Assembly (NCBI GenBank): GCA_031430575.1
Contig: JANPBT010000076.1
Location: forward strand, 1 to 62,350
Length of the DNA: 62,350 nucleotides
DNA from: JANMDS01 sp031430575
Lineage (GTDB): Bacteria; Pseudomonadota; Gammaproteobacteria; Burkholderiales; Casimicrobiaceae
Direction: 5' to 3'
Shown in pieces: positions 43,595-52,169 of the stretch. Within the stretch, counting starts at the first letter, position 1, and each line of letters opens with the position of its first letter. Position numbers and translations under genes: made by a program. The notes beneath the pieces are model-generated. The model was not told the DNA's origin. It saw only the letters and a list, made by a program, of their open reading frames with translations, and did no database searches.

Positions 43595-44000
43595 GACGGT
43601 CATGGCGTTTGACTTTGGGTTAAAGCGGGTTGGTATCGCCGTTGGCGAGCTCACCTCACGCACTGCCCATCCACTGTCTACCTTAGCAGTACCTGCGGCG
43701 CAGCTTTTCGATGCCATCGCGCCGCTGGTTGCGCAGTGGCAGCCCGCGCGCTTTGTTGTTGGCCGACCGAGCCATGAAGATGGCAACGCCAACGCCATGA
43801 CCCCGCGTTGTGAGCGCTTCGCGCGTCAACTTGCCGGCCGGTTTCACCGGCCAGTTGTCTGCGTGGATGAGCGCTACTCCAGTATCGATGCCCAAGCGGT
43901 GCTCACCGCTTCCGGGAAATCGATACGCGCACAACGCGAAATTGCCGACGGCGTCGCGGCAGCAATCATTTTGGAGCGATACTTTGAATCTCATCCCTGA
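43587..44000 (+). CDS. ruvX: Holliday junction resolvase-like RNase, YqgF/RuvX
   Basis: The 137-aa RNase H-fold protein has MAFDFGLKRVGIAVGE with the first catalytic Asp, VVGRPSHEDG, and VDERYSSIDAQ with the second acidic pair. YqgF takes part in 16S pre-rRNA 5' end processing in E. coli. A repeat copy encodes VPAAQL at 35-39. It overlaps pyrR by 17 bp. Confidence 0.95.
   Translation: MAETVMAFDFGLKRVGIAVGELTSRTAHPLSTLAVPAAQLFDAIAPLVAQWQPARFVVGRPSHEDGNANAMTPRCERFARQLAGRFHRPVVCVDERYSSIDAQAVLTASGKSIRAQREIADGVAAAIILERYFESHP
43690..43703 (+). repeat. TACC-dyad repeat, copy 25 (14-bp core) inside yqgF
   Basis: Encodes VPAAQL at YqgF residues 34-39. Confidence 0.88.
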
Positions 44001-44481
44001 AGCGGAAGCGGTTTATCGGGCATTGCGCGAGCAGCTTAATGCCGCGATGGCCTTCGACGCTAAGCTCGTCGGTATTTATTCCGGGGGCGTGTGGCTCGCG
44101 CAACGGCTGGCAAATGAGCTTAATGCCAAGCCAGCGCTGGGCAAAATTGATGTCAGTTTCTATCGTGATGACTACAAAACTGCAGGCTTGAAGTCGGTGA
44201 CGCGGCGCACTGAGATTCCGTTTGAAGTCGATGGGGCACATATCGTACTTGTTGATGATGTCCTCTACACCGGGCGATCGGTGCGGGCAGCGATTAACGA
44301 GCTTTTTGACTATGGGCGCCCAGCCTCGATTCAGTTAGCAGTGCTGGTTGACCGGGGCGGGCGCGAGCTGCCCGTTCAGCCCGATTACGTGGGTGAAAAT
44401 ATGATTGTTGCGGAATCGGTGAGCTTGGTGCTCAGCCAATCGGATGCTGGCGTGCTTTCGCTCGCAACGGAGCCGCGCTAA
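43984..44481 (+). CDS. pyrR: PyrR, pyr operon regulator / uracil phosphoribosyltransferase
   Basis: From a TTG at 43984 the protein has 165 residues, the usual PyrR length, with the PRPP motif IVLVDDVLYTGRSVRAAI (VLVDDVLYTGR) and VLVDRGGRELPVQPDYVG. In Bacillus PyrR is an mRNA-binding attenuation protein; in betaproteobacteria its role is less clear. TTG is supported by GGAG at 43973-43976, 7 bp upstream. No attenuator hairpin is obvious. Its stop codon overlaps the pyrB start by 1 bp. Confidence 0.92.
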   Translation: MNLIPEAEAVYRALREQLNAAMAFDAKLVGIYSGGVWLAQRLANELNAKPALGKIDVSFYRDDYKTAGLKSVTRRTEIPFEVDGAHIVLVDDVLYTGRSVRAAINELFDYGRPASIQLAVLVDRGGRELPVQPDYVGENMIVAESVSLVLSQSDAGVLSLATEPR

Positions 44482-45449
44482 TGCTCGCGAGAAAAAATCC
44501 GCAGCTCAACGATCAAGGTGAGCTTCATCATTTGCTGACCACCGAAGGCTTACCCAAGGCGATACTCACGCAAATTTTAGATACTGCAGATGCGTTCGTT
44601 AGCGTCGGCGAGCGCGAAGTTAAAAAAGTGCCACTGCTGCGCGGCAAGTCAGTATTTAACTTGTTTTTTGAAAACTCCACCCGCACGCTGACCACCTTCG
44701 ATATTGCAGCCAAGCGGCTATCTGCCGATGTGGTGAACTTAAACGTGCGCACCTCAAGCGCTACTAAAGGTGAATCGTTGCTCGATACCGTGGCCAACCT
44801 TACCGCGATGGGGGCAGATATTTTTGTAGTGCGTCATGCCGAAAGCGGCGCGCCGCATTTAATCGCGCGCAATGTGCCCCCGCATGTGCACGTGATTAAC
44901 GCCGGCGACGGCCGTCATGCCCATCCAACGCAAGGCTTGCTGGATATGTATACGATCCGGCACTACAAAAAAGATTTCACCAACCTTACCGTTGCAATCG
45001 TTGGTGATGTGCTGCACTCACGCGTTGCCCGTTCGCAAATTCATGCGCTGACGACGCTGGGCTGCCCGGAGGTGCGAGTGATCGCGCCTAAAACCCTGAC
45101 GCCAACCGCCGTAGAGCGCTTAGGCGTGCGGCTCTTCCATGATCTGCGCGAAGGCATCAAAGGCGCAGATGTGGTTGTGATGTTGCGGTTACAAAACGAG
45201 CGAATGAACGGCGCGATGCTGCCCTCTGCAAGCGAATATTTCGCCCACTACGGCTTGTCTTCTGAAATCCTATCGTTGGCCAAACCAAATGCGATCGTGA
45301 TGCATCCGGGGCCTATGAATCGGGGCGTTGAGATTGATTCTGGCGTAGCCGACGGTACGCAAAGCGTGATCTTGCCGCAAGTGACTTTCGGTATTGCGGT
45401 GCGCATGGCCGTGATGGCGATCGTCGCCGGTGCGGGAGGATCGAAATGA
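44481..45449 (+). CDS. pyrB: aspartate carbamoyltransferase catalytic subunit
   Basis: PyrB makes carbamoyl aspartate in pyrimidine synthesis. The 322-aa protein has the carbamoyl-phosphate motif FENSTRTLTTF, HPTQGLLDMYTI, and the C-terminal HPGPMNRGVEID. It overlaps pyrR by 1 bp and the dihydroorotase-like gene by 4 bp, the arrangement in which the second gene encodes a non-catalytic PyrC-like partner that assembles with PyrB. Confidence 0.97.
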   Translation: MLARKNPQLNDQGELHHLLTTEGLPKAILTQILDTADAFVSVGEREVKKVPLLRGKSVFNLFFENSTRTLTTFDIAAKRLSADVVNLNVRTSSATKGESLLDTVANLTAMGADIFVVRHAESGAPHLIARNVPPHVHVINAGDGRHAHPTQGLLDMYTIRHYKKDFTNLTVAIVGDVLHSRVARSQIHALTTLGCPEVRVIAPKTLTPTAVERLGVRLFHDLREGIKGADVVVMLRLQNERMNGAMLPSASEYFAHYGLSSEILSLAKPNAIVMHPGPMNRGVEIDSGVADGTQSVILPQVTFGIAVRMAVMAIVAGAGGSK

Positions 45450-46732
45450 AGCTTGAAATTCGCAATGGCCGAGTTATCGATCCGCGCTCTGGTTTTGACC
45501 AAATTTCTGATGTATTCTGCGCCGCAGGTAGAGTCGTCGCCATAGGTGATGCGCCCGCGGGCTGGCATGCTGCGCAGGTGATTGATGCAAGCGCAATGAT
45601 CGTAGCGCCGGGCTTGGTTGACGCGGCGATTCGCGTTGGTGACCCCACCGCAAATTCAGGCATTCACCTTGAGTCGGAATTGCGTGCGGCGGTCGCTGGC
45701 GGGGTCAGCGCGGCAGCCTGCATGCCAGACTGCGATCCTGCGTTAGATGAGCCGGGCTTGGTTGAGATGTTGCGCTTGCGTTCGCAGCGCATTAATTTAG
45801 CGCGACTTTATCCGATTGGCGCGCTCACGCTTGGCTTGCGCGGCGAGTCTCTCGCTGAACTTGGTGCGCTCCATGATGCGGGCTGCGTTGCCTTTAGTCA
45901 GGCCGAGGTGGGCATCGCCAGCCATCGCGTGCTTTTGCGCGCCATGCAATATGCGGCCACATTGGGCTACAGCGTTTGGCTGCGCCCGCAAGATCTTTGG
46001 CTTGCGCAGGGCGGCGTAATGCATGATGGAGAAGTGGCGACACGGCTCGGGCTGCCCGGAATCCCGGCCTTAGCTGAAACGATGGCGGTTGACGCGCTCA
46101 TCGCGTTAGCCGCGTCTGCCGGCTGCGCGTTGCATTTGTGCCGGATCAGTTGCGCAGCCAGCATCGCGCGTATTGTGCAGGCCAAAAAAGCGGGGCAACC
46201 GATTACCTGCGATGTCAGTGCTGCGCATTTACACTTGACAGACATCGATATCGGTTACTTTGATACCCAGCTGCACGTTCGCCCACCGCTGCGGAGCACT
46301 TCTGATCGCGACGCTTTGCGCGCGGGTTTAGCATCCGGCGCGATTGATGCTGTGGTCTCCGATCATTCGCCCGTGCCAGACGATGCAAAGCAGATGCCCT
46401 TTGCCGAGAGTGCACCGGGAATGAGTGGCGTTGAGCATTTGCTTTCGCTTACGCTCAAGTGGGCGCGCGAAGATCGCGTGCCGCTTGCGGATGCGCTCGC
46501 GCGTATCACCAGCATGCCAGCGCAACTTCTCGGCGTGCCCGGAGGTAGCCTCTCGGTCGGTGGCCCTGCAGATCTTTGCGTGTTTGATGCCGATGCGTTT
46601 CGCGTCGTGCGCAAGCAAACGATGCAAAGTGCCGGAAAAAACTGCGCGTTTATTGGCTATGAGTTGCCCGGGGTCGTGCGCACGACGATCGTCGGCGGCC
46701 GGGTTGTTTTTGAAAATGCGGAGCGTCGCTAA
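45446..46732 (+). CDS. dihydroorotase-like protein PyrC' (probably non-catalytic partner of PyrB)
   Basis: The 428-aa amidohydrolase-fold protein keeps overall dihydroorotase layout (APGLVDAAIRVGDP; VVSDHSPVP; ALARITSMPAQLLG). But the first metal motif is lost: where active enzymes have DxHxH, this has D59-A-A-I-R63. The same loss defines the PyrC' subunits of ATCase in Pseudomonas and relatives, which serve a structural role, so another active dihydroorotase should exist elsewhere. A repeat copy encodes FCAAGR (24-29) near the start. Confidence 0.88.
   Translation: MKLEIRNGRVIDPRSGFDQISDVFCAAGRVVAIGDAPAGWHAAQVIDASAMIVAPGLVDAAIRVGDPTANSGIHLESELRAAVAGGVSAAACMPDCDPALDEPGLVEMLRLRSQRINLARLYPIGALTLGLRGESLAELGALHDAGCVAFSQAEVGIASHRVLLRAMQYAATLGYSVWLRPQDLWLAQGGVMHDGEVATRLGLPGIPALAETMAVDALIALAASAGCALHLCRISCAASIARIVQAKKAGQPITCDVSAAHLHLTDIDIGYFDTQLHVRPPLRSTSDRDALRAGLASGAIDAVVSDHSPVPDDAKQMPFAESAPGMSGVEHLLSLTLKWAREDRVPLADALARITSMPAQLLGVPGGSLSVGGPADLCVFDADAFRVVRKQTMQSAGKNCAFIGYELPGVVRTTIVGGRVVFENAERR
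45517..45530 (-). repeat. TACC-dyad repeat, copy 26 (14-bp core) inside pyrC'
   Basis: Encodes FCAAGR at residues 24-29. Confidence 0.88.
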
Positions 46733-46748
46733 GCGGAATGCGCCTCAA

Positions 46749-46766
46749 GCAAATGCTTACATTTGC
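46749..46766. terminator. possible bidirectional terminator between pyrC' and the GNAT gene
   Basis: GCAAATG and CATTTGC form a perfect 7-bp stem around CTTA in the gap between two converging genes, partly overlapping the GNAT stop codon. It is followed on the plus strand by AGATATTTTTGC. The stem is AT-rich, so strength is doubtful. Confidence 0.42.
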
Positions 46767-47272
46767 AGATATTTTTGCAGCATGATGGGGCGCGCAGCCG
46801 AGCCAAATTGGGTCATGTACGACGTCGCTGAATAGACGCGAAACCCTTGCTCTTCAAAGTAGTGCCGCACGTTGGGCTTACCCGCATCAACCGGCACGCG
46901 AAGCGCCTGAATATTGCGTTTACGTGCACTATCCTCCATGGCCTTCATTAAGAGTTGCGTGAAGCCTCGGCCCGCGTAAGTGCCAACGACGCCCAGGCGG
47001 CGAATTTCCCATGCCGCGCCTTTGACCGGAATATAAATGGATGCGCCAATGGGTACGCTGTGACGGGTCAACACAAACGCGCCGCCCTTTTTTAAATCTT
47101 CGGCAATCGCCGATGTCGCTTCAATGTTGCGCCGCTTTGAGACGGCAACGCGCTCAGACCATTCACCGCGGGTCATCCCGGCCAAAATCATCGCATCCCG
47201 ACTTTCCGCGCGGACGACGCGGTAGTGCTTGTGGGTGAGGACGGTGGCTTCTTCTGAGATCTCTATGCGCAT
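46757..47272 (-). CDS. GNAT-family N-acetyltransferase
   Basis: The 171-aa protein has the GNAT core: IRRLGVVGTYAGRGFTQLLMKAMEDSA, where V-x-x-x-x-R/G-x-G-F is the acetyl-CoA pyrophosphate loop, and a C-terminal YFEEQGFRVYSATSYM. The N-terminal half (RVVRAESRDAMILAGMTRGEW) is family-variable. Substrate unknown. It lies 4 bp downstream of metG on the same strand and may be cotranscribed. Confidence 0.85.
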   Translation of the reverse strand: MRIEISEEATVLTHKHYRVVRAESRDAMILAGMTRGEWSERVAVSKRRNIEATSAIAEDLKKGGAFVLTRHSVPIGASIYIPVKGAAWEIRRLGVVGTYAGRGFTQLLMKAMEDSARKRNIQALRVPVDAGKPNVRHYFEEQGFRVYSATSYMTQFGSAARPIMLQKYLQM

Positions 47273-47276
47273 GGCA

Positions 47277-49391
47277 TCATTGTATCCGCATTCCGGGCGC
47301 GACTCCGCTATGCGGATCGAATAAATAGAGGCCTGGCGTCACCCCTGTCTCATCTGCAGCCGCCAGTACCATGCCTTCGCTTATGCCAAACTTCATTTTG
47401 CGGGGCGCAAGATTGGCCACCAAAATTGCAAATTTACCTATCAAATCAGCAGGTTGATACGCGCCTTTGATGCCTGAAAATACGTTGCGCATGCGCCCTT
47501 CACCGGCGTCGAGCGTGAGCTGAAGCAGCTTATTTGAGCCTTCAACCGCTTGCGCGTCGACGATTTTGGCGATCCGCAAATCCACTTTTAGAAAATCGTC
47601 AATCGTGATTGCGCCCGGCAACCCGCTCGGCTGTGGCGTGCCTGCAGTCAATACCTGCGGCGCAGATTTGGTGCTTTTTACCGCTTTTTCGGGCTCATTC
47701 TGCGCCGCAGGTATTCCCAAAAGTGCGTCAAGTTGGCTCTCGTCGACGCGACCCATTAAATGAACGTATGCATTGATCGTGTGCCCGCTCGGCAGTGAAG
47801 CACCGATCTCTTGCCAGGCGAACGTTGTGCCCGGCAAATTCAAAAATAAACGCACCGCGGCAGCTAATTGCGGAATCACCGGTTGCAAATACAACGTGAG
47901 ATCACGAAACAACACAATCGCGGCTGAGCATACGGCGTGCAGATGAGCGTCGTTCGCAGGGTCTTTAGCGATCTCCCACGGCTTACGATCATCCACATAC
48001 TTATTGGCGACGTCGGCCAGCTCCATGATGCGGCGAATGGCTTTGCCGAAATCGCGCCGTTCGTAGAGTTGGGCGATTTCTTCTGCAGCGGCGCGCGAGG
48101 CTTCAATTAAAGGCAGCGCGGCAGCATCGGGCGCGGCCAACGCACCACCGAAACGTTTGCTCAAAAAGCCTGCGCTACGGCTGGCAATGTTGACGTATTT
48201 CCCAATCAAATCAGCATTGACGCGAGGGATGAAATCTTCGGGCGTGAAATCGAAATCTTCTACGTTCGCATTTAGCTTAGCCACGATGTAGTAGCGCAGC
48301 CATTCTGGGTTCATGCCCAATTCAAGATATTTCAGTGGTGAAACGCCCGAGCCACGGCTCTTACTCATCTTCTCGCCACCGAGTTGGATGAAGCCATGGA
48401 CATTGACGCTATCGGGCACTTTGTAGCCCGCAAATTTCAGCATCGCAGGCCAAAAAAGCACGTGGAAATAAACGATATCTTTGCCGATGAAATGCACTTG
48501 CTCACTTTGCGGCGCGGCAAGAAAAGCATCGAAATCAAGCCCAGTTTTTTGGCTGTAGGCTTTAAATGCCGCTAAGTAGCCCACAGGCGCATCGAGCCAA
48601 ACATAAAAAAACTTACCCGGTGCATCTGGAATCGGAATGCCGAAATAGGGCGCATCGCGGCTAATATCCCAATCACCGAGCTTACTTTCTGAAAGCGCGT
48701 CCTCGCCGAGCCACTCCTTTGATTTCGCAATGATTTCGCTTTGCAGTCGGGGCTGACCGTGCTGATCTTTGCCAGTGGTCCATTCGCGCAAAAAGGCAAC
48801 GCATTTTGGGTCGGAGAGTCGAAAGAAAAAATGCTCTGATGCGCGCATTTCAGGCTTCGCGCCTGAGAGCGTGGAAAATGGGTTGATCAAATCAGTCGGC
48901 GCATATACCGCGCCACACTTTTCGCAGGCATCGCCATACTGATCTTTCGCGCCACATTTCGGGCACTCGCCTTTGATGTAGCGATCAGGGAGAAACATGC
49001 CTTTAACCGGATCATAAAACTGCTCAATGGTGCGCGTATCGATAAAACCCGCAGCTTTGAGTTTACGGTAAATATCTTGCGCAAGCTCAACGTTTTCTGG
49101 CGAATCGGTCGTGTGCCAAAAATCAAAACTGATATGGAAACCATCGAGATATTGCTTGCGACCCGCGGCGATTTCACCGACGAATTGCTGCGGGGTTTTC
49201 CCCGCTTTTTCAGCCGCGATCATAATCGGTGCGCCGTGGGTATCATCTGCGCCCATGAAATGCACCTCGTGCCCACGCATGCGCTGGAAGCGCACCCACG
49301 TGTCAGCCTGGATAAATTCCATCATATGCCCGATGTGAAACGGACCGTTGGCATAGGGCAGGGCAGTGGTTACGAAAATACGACGCGACAT
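47277..49391 (-). CDS. metG: methionyl-tRNA synthetase
   Basis: This class I synthetase charges initiator and elongator tRNA-Met. The 704-aa protein has HIGH (19-22), a zinc knuckle C143-x2-C146-x9-C156-x2-C159, KMSKS (341-345) and a C-terminal tRNA-binding OB domain (IDDFLKVDLRIAKIVDAQ...). The linker between the anticodon domain and the OB domain holds two repeat copies, encoding IPAAQ (559-564) and KSAPQV (574-580). Linker composition and length are therefore partly set by the repeats. Confidence 0.98.
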   Translation of the reverse strand: MSRRIFVTTALPYANGPFHIGHMMEFIQADTWVRFQRMRGHEVHFMGADDTHGAPIMIAAEKAGKTPQQFVGEIAAGRKQYLDGFHISFDFWHTTDSPENVELAQDIYRKLKAAGFIDTRTIEQFYDPVKGMFLPDRYIKGECPKCGAKDQYGDACEKCGAVYAPTDLINPFSTLSGAKPEMRASEHFFFRLSDPKCVAFLREWTTGKDQHGQPRLQSEIIAKSKEWLGEDALSESKLGDWDISRDAPYFGIPIPDAPGKFFYVWLDAPVGYLAAFKAYSQKTGLDFDAFLAAPQSEQVHFIGKDIVYFHVLFWPAMLKFAGYKVPDSVNVHGFIQLGGEKMSKSRGSGVSPLKYLELGMNPEWLRYYIVAKLNANVEDFDFTPEDFIPRVNADLIGKYVNIASRSAGFLSKRFGGALAAPDAAALPLIEASRAAAEEIAQLYERRDFGKAIRRIMELADVANKYVDDRKPWEIAKDPANDAHLHAVCSAAIVLFRDLTLYLQPVIPQLAAAVRLFLNLPGTTFAWQEIGASLPSGHTINAYVHLMGRVDESQLDALLGIPAAQNEPEKAVKSTKSAPQVLTAGTPQPSGLPGAITIDDFLKVDLRIAKIVDAQAVEGSNKLLQLTLDAGEGRMRNVFSGIKGAYQPADLIGKFAILVANLAPRKMKFGISEGMVLAAADETGVTPGLYLFDPHSGVAPGMRIQ
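47652..47669 (+). repeat. TACC-dyad repeat, copy 27 (full 18 bp) inside metG
   Basis: Encodes KSAPQV in the interdomain linker of MetG. With copy 28 it forms an inverted pair with a 30-bp gap. Confidence 0.93.
47700..47713 (-). repeat. TACC-dyad repeat, copy 28 (14-bp core) inside metG
   Basis: Encodes IPAAQN in the interdomain linker of MetG. Confidence 0.9.
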
Positions 49392-49504
49392 GGAAAAACA
49401 CTTATTTCGGGGTAGCGCATCAGTTTACGGGGCATTGTGGTAATGGCCACGCAATTTGCAACAATGCAAGCACGCGGCAGTCAGAGCTGCATAAATCTTA
49501 AAAA

Positions 49505-49518
49505 CTGCGCCGCAGGTA
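49505..49518 (-). repeat. TACC-dyad repeat, copy 29 (14-bp core) at the start of the eptA-like gene
   Basis: The last A of the copy is the A of the proposed ATG (49518-49520). It therefore occupies the Shine-Dalgarno position, with GCAGG just before the start. Confidence 0.88.
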
Positions 49519-51152
49519 TGCTCAAAAATCCCACTCCTCTTTCACGTACTGCGCTCATCGCCCTGACGTGCGCTTGGATCACGTTTGTGGCGAATGCGAC
49601 TGTGCTGGCGCAATTTTGGAATGCGCCAGAAGCAGGCAACGGCCTAGCGCGTATCGCGTTTTTTACCGGCGGTGCGGTCTGCGTTTTTTTGATTTTGTTC
49701 ATCGTGCTGAGTTTTATCGCGTTGCCCTTTCGGGGACGGGCAATCAAGTGGCCCTGCATACTTTTGCTCATCTCTGCCAGCATCGTGAGTTATTTCGTCT
49801 GGTCCGTCGGGATGCGATTTGACCGCACTATGTTTGCCAATGTGCTGCAGACTAATAGCCATGAGACCCGCGAGCTCGTGAGCGGTCAGCTTTTACTCTA
49901 TGTGCTCGCAGTGGGGCTGCTACCTGCGGCGCAGATTTGGCGCATTCCGGTGAAATCATTTTCGAAATGGTGGCGCAATGGCGTGCGCGGCAGTGCATTG
50001 GCAGCCTGCCTGCTCGTCGTGTTGGGAATTTTCGTGTATCCGCAATATTCCCGATACGCAACGGCCACCCGCAATCATCATGTTGCCCACGAAGCGCTCG
50101 CACCGATCAATTTCTTAGTTGGTGGGATCAGCTACTGGTATCACACGCGCAACGCCGCGATCGTGCGTACGGTAGTGGGCGCAGATGCCAAGCCCGGAGC
50201 GCCGTTGGCCAAGCCGCGCTTAGTCGTATTCGTTCTTGGCGAGACTGCGCGGGCGCAAAATTTCTCAATGAATGGCTACGCGCGTGCGACCGATGCCCGC
50301 ATGCGCGCAGCCAATGTGACTTATTTCGCCGATACGCTGGCCTGTGGCACATCGACTGCATTTTCAGTGCCGTGTATTTTTTCTGGCTTTTCGCGCGATG
50401 ACTTTTCAATGGCAAAAGCCCGTAATCAAGAGACGTTGATTGACGTGATTAAGCGTGCAGGCGTGCGCACGATTTGGCTGGAAAATGACGGCGGTTGCAA
50501 AGACGTCTGCCTAAATTCCGAATATGAAGACTTTTCTGCTGCCAAAAATGATCGATGGTGCACGGAAGAGGGTAATTGCCATGATGAAATTTTGCTCGAA
50601 GGGCTGGAAGCACGGCTGCGAAAATCAACGACTGATACGTTTCTCGTTTTGCATGTGAAAGGCAGCCACGGTCCTGCGTATTACAAACGCTATCCAAAGG
50701 CATTTGAGAAATTTGCTCCCACCTGCCAAACGAATACCATCTCCTCATGCGATGCACAATCGCTCATGAACGCTTACGATAATACGATTGTGTATACCGA
50801 TCATGTGCTCGGAGAAACGATTGAAATTTTGAAGCGACTTGAAGATCAATTTGCCCCGATGATGCTTTATGCTTCCGATCACGGAGAATCACTCGGTGAG
50901 AACGGATTTTTTCTGCATGGATTGCCTAATGCAATTGCACCCGATGTGCAAACGCGGGTGCCGATGTTGGCGTGGTTTTCACCGCAATTTTTGCAATACT
51001 CCCGCTGGGAAGCGCGCTGCATCAATGCGCAAAACAAAACGCCGCGCAGTCACGATAATATTTATGCAACATTGCTCGGCGCGCTGGCGATCAATACCAG
51101 CGCTTACCTTGCGCAGCGCGATATTTTTGCGCCGTGCGCGGCATCTAAGTAG
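49518..51152 (+). CDS. phosphoethanolamine transferase (EptA-like)
   Basis: The 544-aa protein has five N-terminal membrane segments (to about residue 175) and a periplasmic sulfatase-fold domain. The nucleophile T243 is in VLGETARAQNFS, and metal residues lie in YASDHGESLGENGFFLHG. EptA-type enzymes modify lipid A with phosphoethanolamine, which raises polymyxin tolerance; the exact target here is unproven. The ATG at 49518 is chosen over the one at 49437, because the extra 27 residues read through a repeat copy and lack membrane character. A second copy encodes LPAAQI (135-140) between membrane segments. Confidence 0.9.
   Translation: MLKNPTPLSRTALIALTCAWITFVANATVLAQFWNAPEAGNGLARIAFFTGGAVCVFLILFIVLSFIALPFRGRAIKWPCILLLISASIVSYFVWSVGMRFDRTMFANVLQTNSHETRELVSGQLLLYVLAVGLLPAAQIWRIPVKSFSKWWRNGVRGSALAACLLVVLGIFVYPQYSRYATATRNHHVAHEALAPINFLVGGISYWYHTRNAAIVRTVVGADAKPGAPLAKPRLVVFVLGETARAQNFSMNGYARATDARMRAANVTYFADTLACGTSTAFSVPCIFSGFSRDDFSMAKARNQETLIDVIKRAGVRTIWLENDGGCKDVCLNSEYEDFSAAKNDRWCTEEGNCHDEILLEGLEARLRKSTTDTFLVLHVKGSHGPAYYKRYPKAFEKFAPTCQTNTISSCDAQSLMNAYDNTIVYTDHVLGETIEILKRLEDQFAPMMLYASDHGESLGENGFFLHGLPNAIAPDVQTRVPMLAWFSPQFLQYSRWEARCINAQNKTPRSHDNIYATLLGALAINTSAYLAQRDIFAPCAASK
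49921..49938 (+). repeat. TACC-dyad repeat, copy 30 (full 18 bp) inside the eptA-like gene
   Basis: Encodes LPAAQIW at the end of a membrane helix, residues 135-141. Confidence 0.93.
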
Positions 51153-51199
51153 CGGCGCTGACTGCGTCTCAGGGCGCGCAGGGCAGGTTAAGCGGCGTT

Positions 51200-51937
51200 T
51201 TAGTTAGATCCTGCATCAACGGTGAATATTTGTGCTGTGCAGCTGCGGGCTTCGTCGCTGGCTAAAAATATCACCATATTGGCAATGTCTTCAGGCGCGA
51301 TCCACGACTTTAATGCCTGCTTTTGCATCAGTTTTGCCTCCGCTTCGGGCGTGATCCATTTGTCCACTTGCCGTTGCGTGCGCACCCACCCGGGGACCAC
51401 CGCGTTTACGCGAATATTATGCGCACCCCAGTGCCTTGCTTGCGAGCGGGTGAGGCTCAGGCAAGCCCCTTTGGCAGCCGCATAGACCGCTAATTCTGTG
51501 TGACCAGAAATCGCGGTTTCACTACTAATATTGACGATGGCACCACCACCGCGCAGTTTCATGCCTTCGGCGAGCGCCTGCGCCACAAAAAAGTAGTGCT
51601 TAATATTGATTGCGATGGTCGCGTCCCAGTAATCGGGTGTGACCGATTCAATGTCGTGGCGATCATCGCGCGCGGCGTTGTTGACCAACACATCGAACCC
51701 ACCGCTCACCTGTAGCTGCGCGAGCAATGAGGACAGTGCGGCTGAATCGGTTAAATCACAGCGCTCGAAACGTGCGTTGACGGCTTTTGCCAGAGCAGTG
51801 CCCGCATTTTCATTAATATCCAAAAAAACGACATCACAGGCTTGGCTCGCGAAGCCGCGCACGATGTGCTCACCGATGCCGGTAGCGCCACCAGTAACGA
51901 GCACACGCTTATTGCGAAGAGATGGGTAAAGAGCCAT
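51200..51937 (-). CDS. SDR-family oxidoreductase
   Basis: The 245-aa classical short-chain dehydrogenase has the NAD(P) motif VTGGATGIGEHI (14-25), NNAARDD, catalytic Ser in NISSETAISGH and Y-x3-K in YAAAKGACLS, plus an N-terminal D in FLDINENAG that suggests NAD+ preference. Substrate unknown. It lies convergent to the eptA-like gene. Confidence 0.92.
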   Translation of the reverse strand: MALYPSLRNKRVLVTGGATGIGEHIVRGFASQACDVVFLDINENAGTALAKAVNARFERCDLTDSAALSSLLAQLQVSGGFDVLVNNAARDDRHDIESVTPDYWDATIAINIKHYFFVAQALAEGMKLRGGGAIVNISSETAISGHTELAVYAAAKGACLSLTRSQARHWGAHNIRVNAVVPGWVRTQRQVDKWITPEAEAKLMQKQALKSWIAPEDIANMVIFLASDEARSCTAQIFTVDAGSN

Positions 51938-51983
51938 TGCTGAATTCCTATGTTGAGATGCAAACCATCTTTCAAATTCTACC

Positions 51984-51999
51984 TACCTGCGGCGCAGAT
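51984..51999 (+). repeat. TACC-dyad repeat, copy 31 (16 bp)
   Basis: Intergenic, 47 bp upstream of the SDR start codon. Confidence 0.92.
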
Positions 52000-52169
52000 C
52001 AGGGCCGTTTTAATGCGTTGAGCCAGCGGGCTTGATCGCCGCACTGCGCTTGCTGCGATATCTGCGAAAACGCATTAGTCGTGAGAAGCGCGATTGGTCG
52101 CATAATGCCGCTTCAAAATGTCCCATGCCGCAGATCATGCCGTGACCTCGGCAAACTGCCTCTTCTTTT

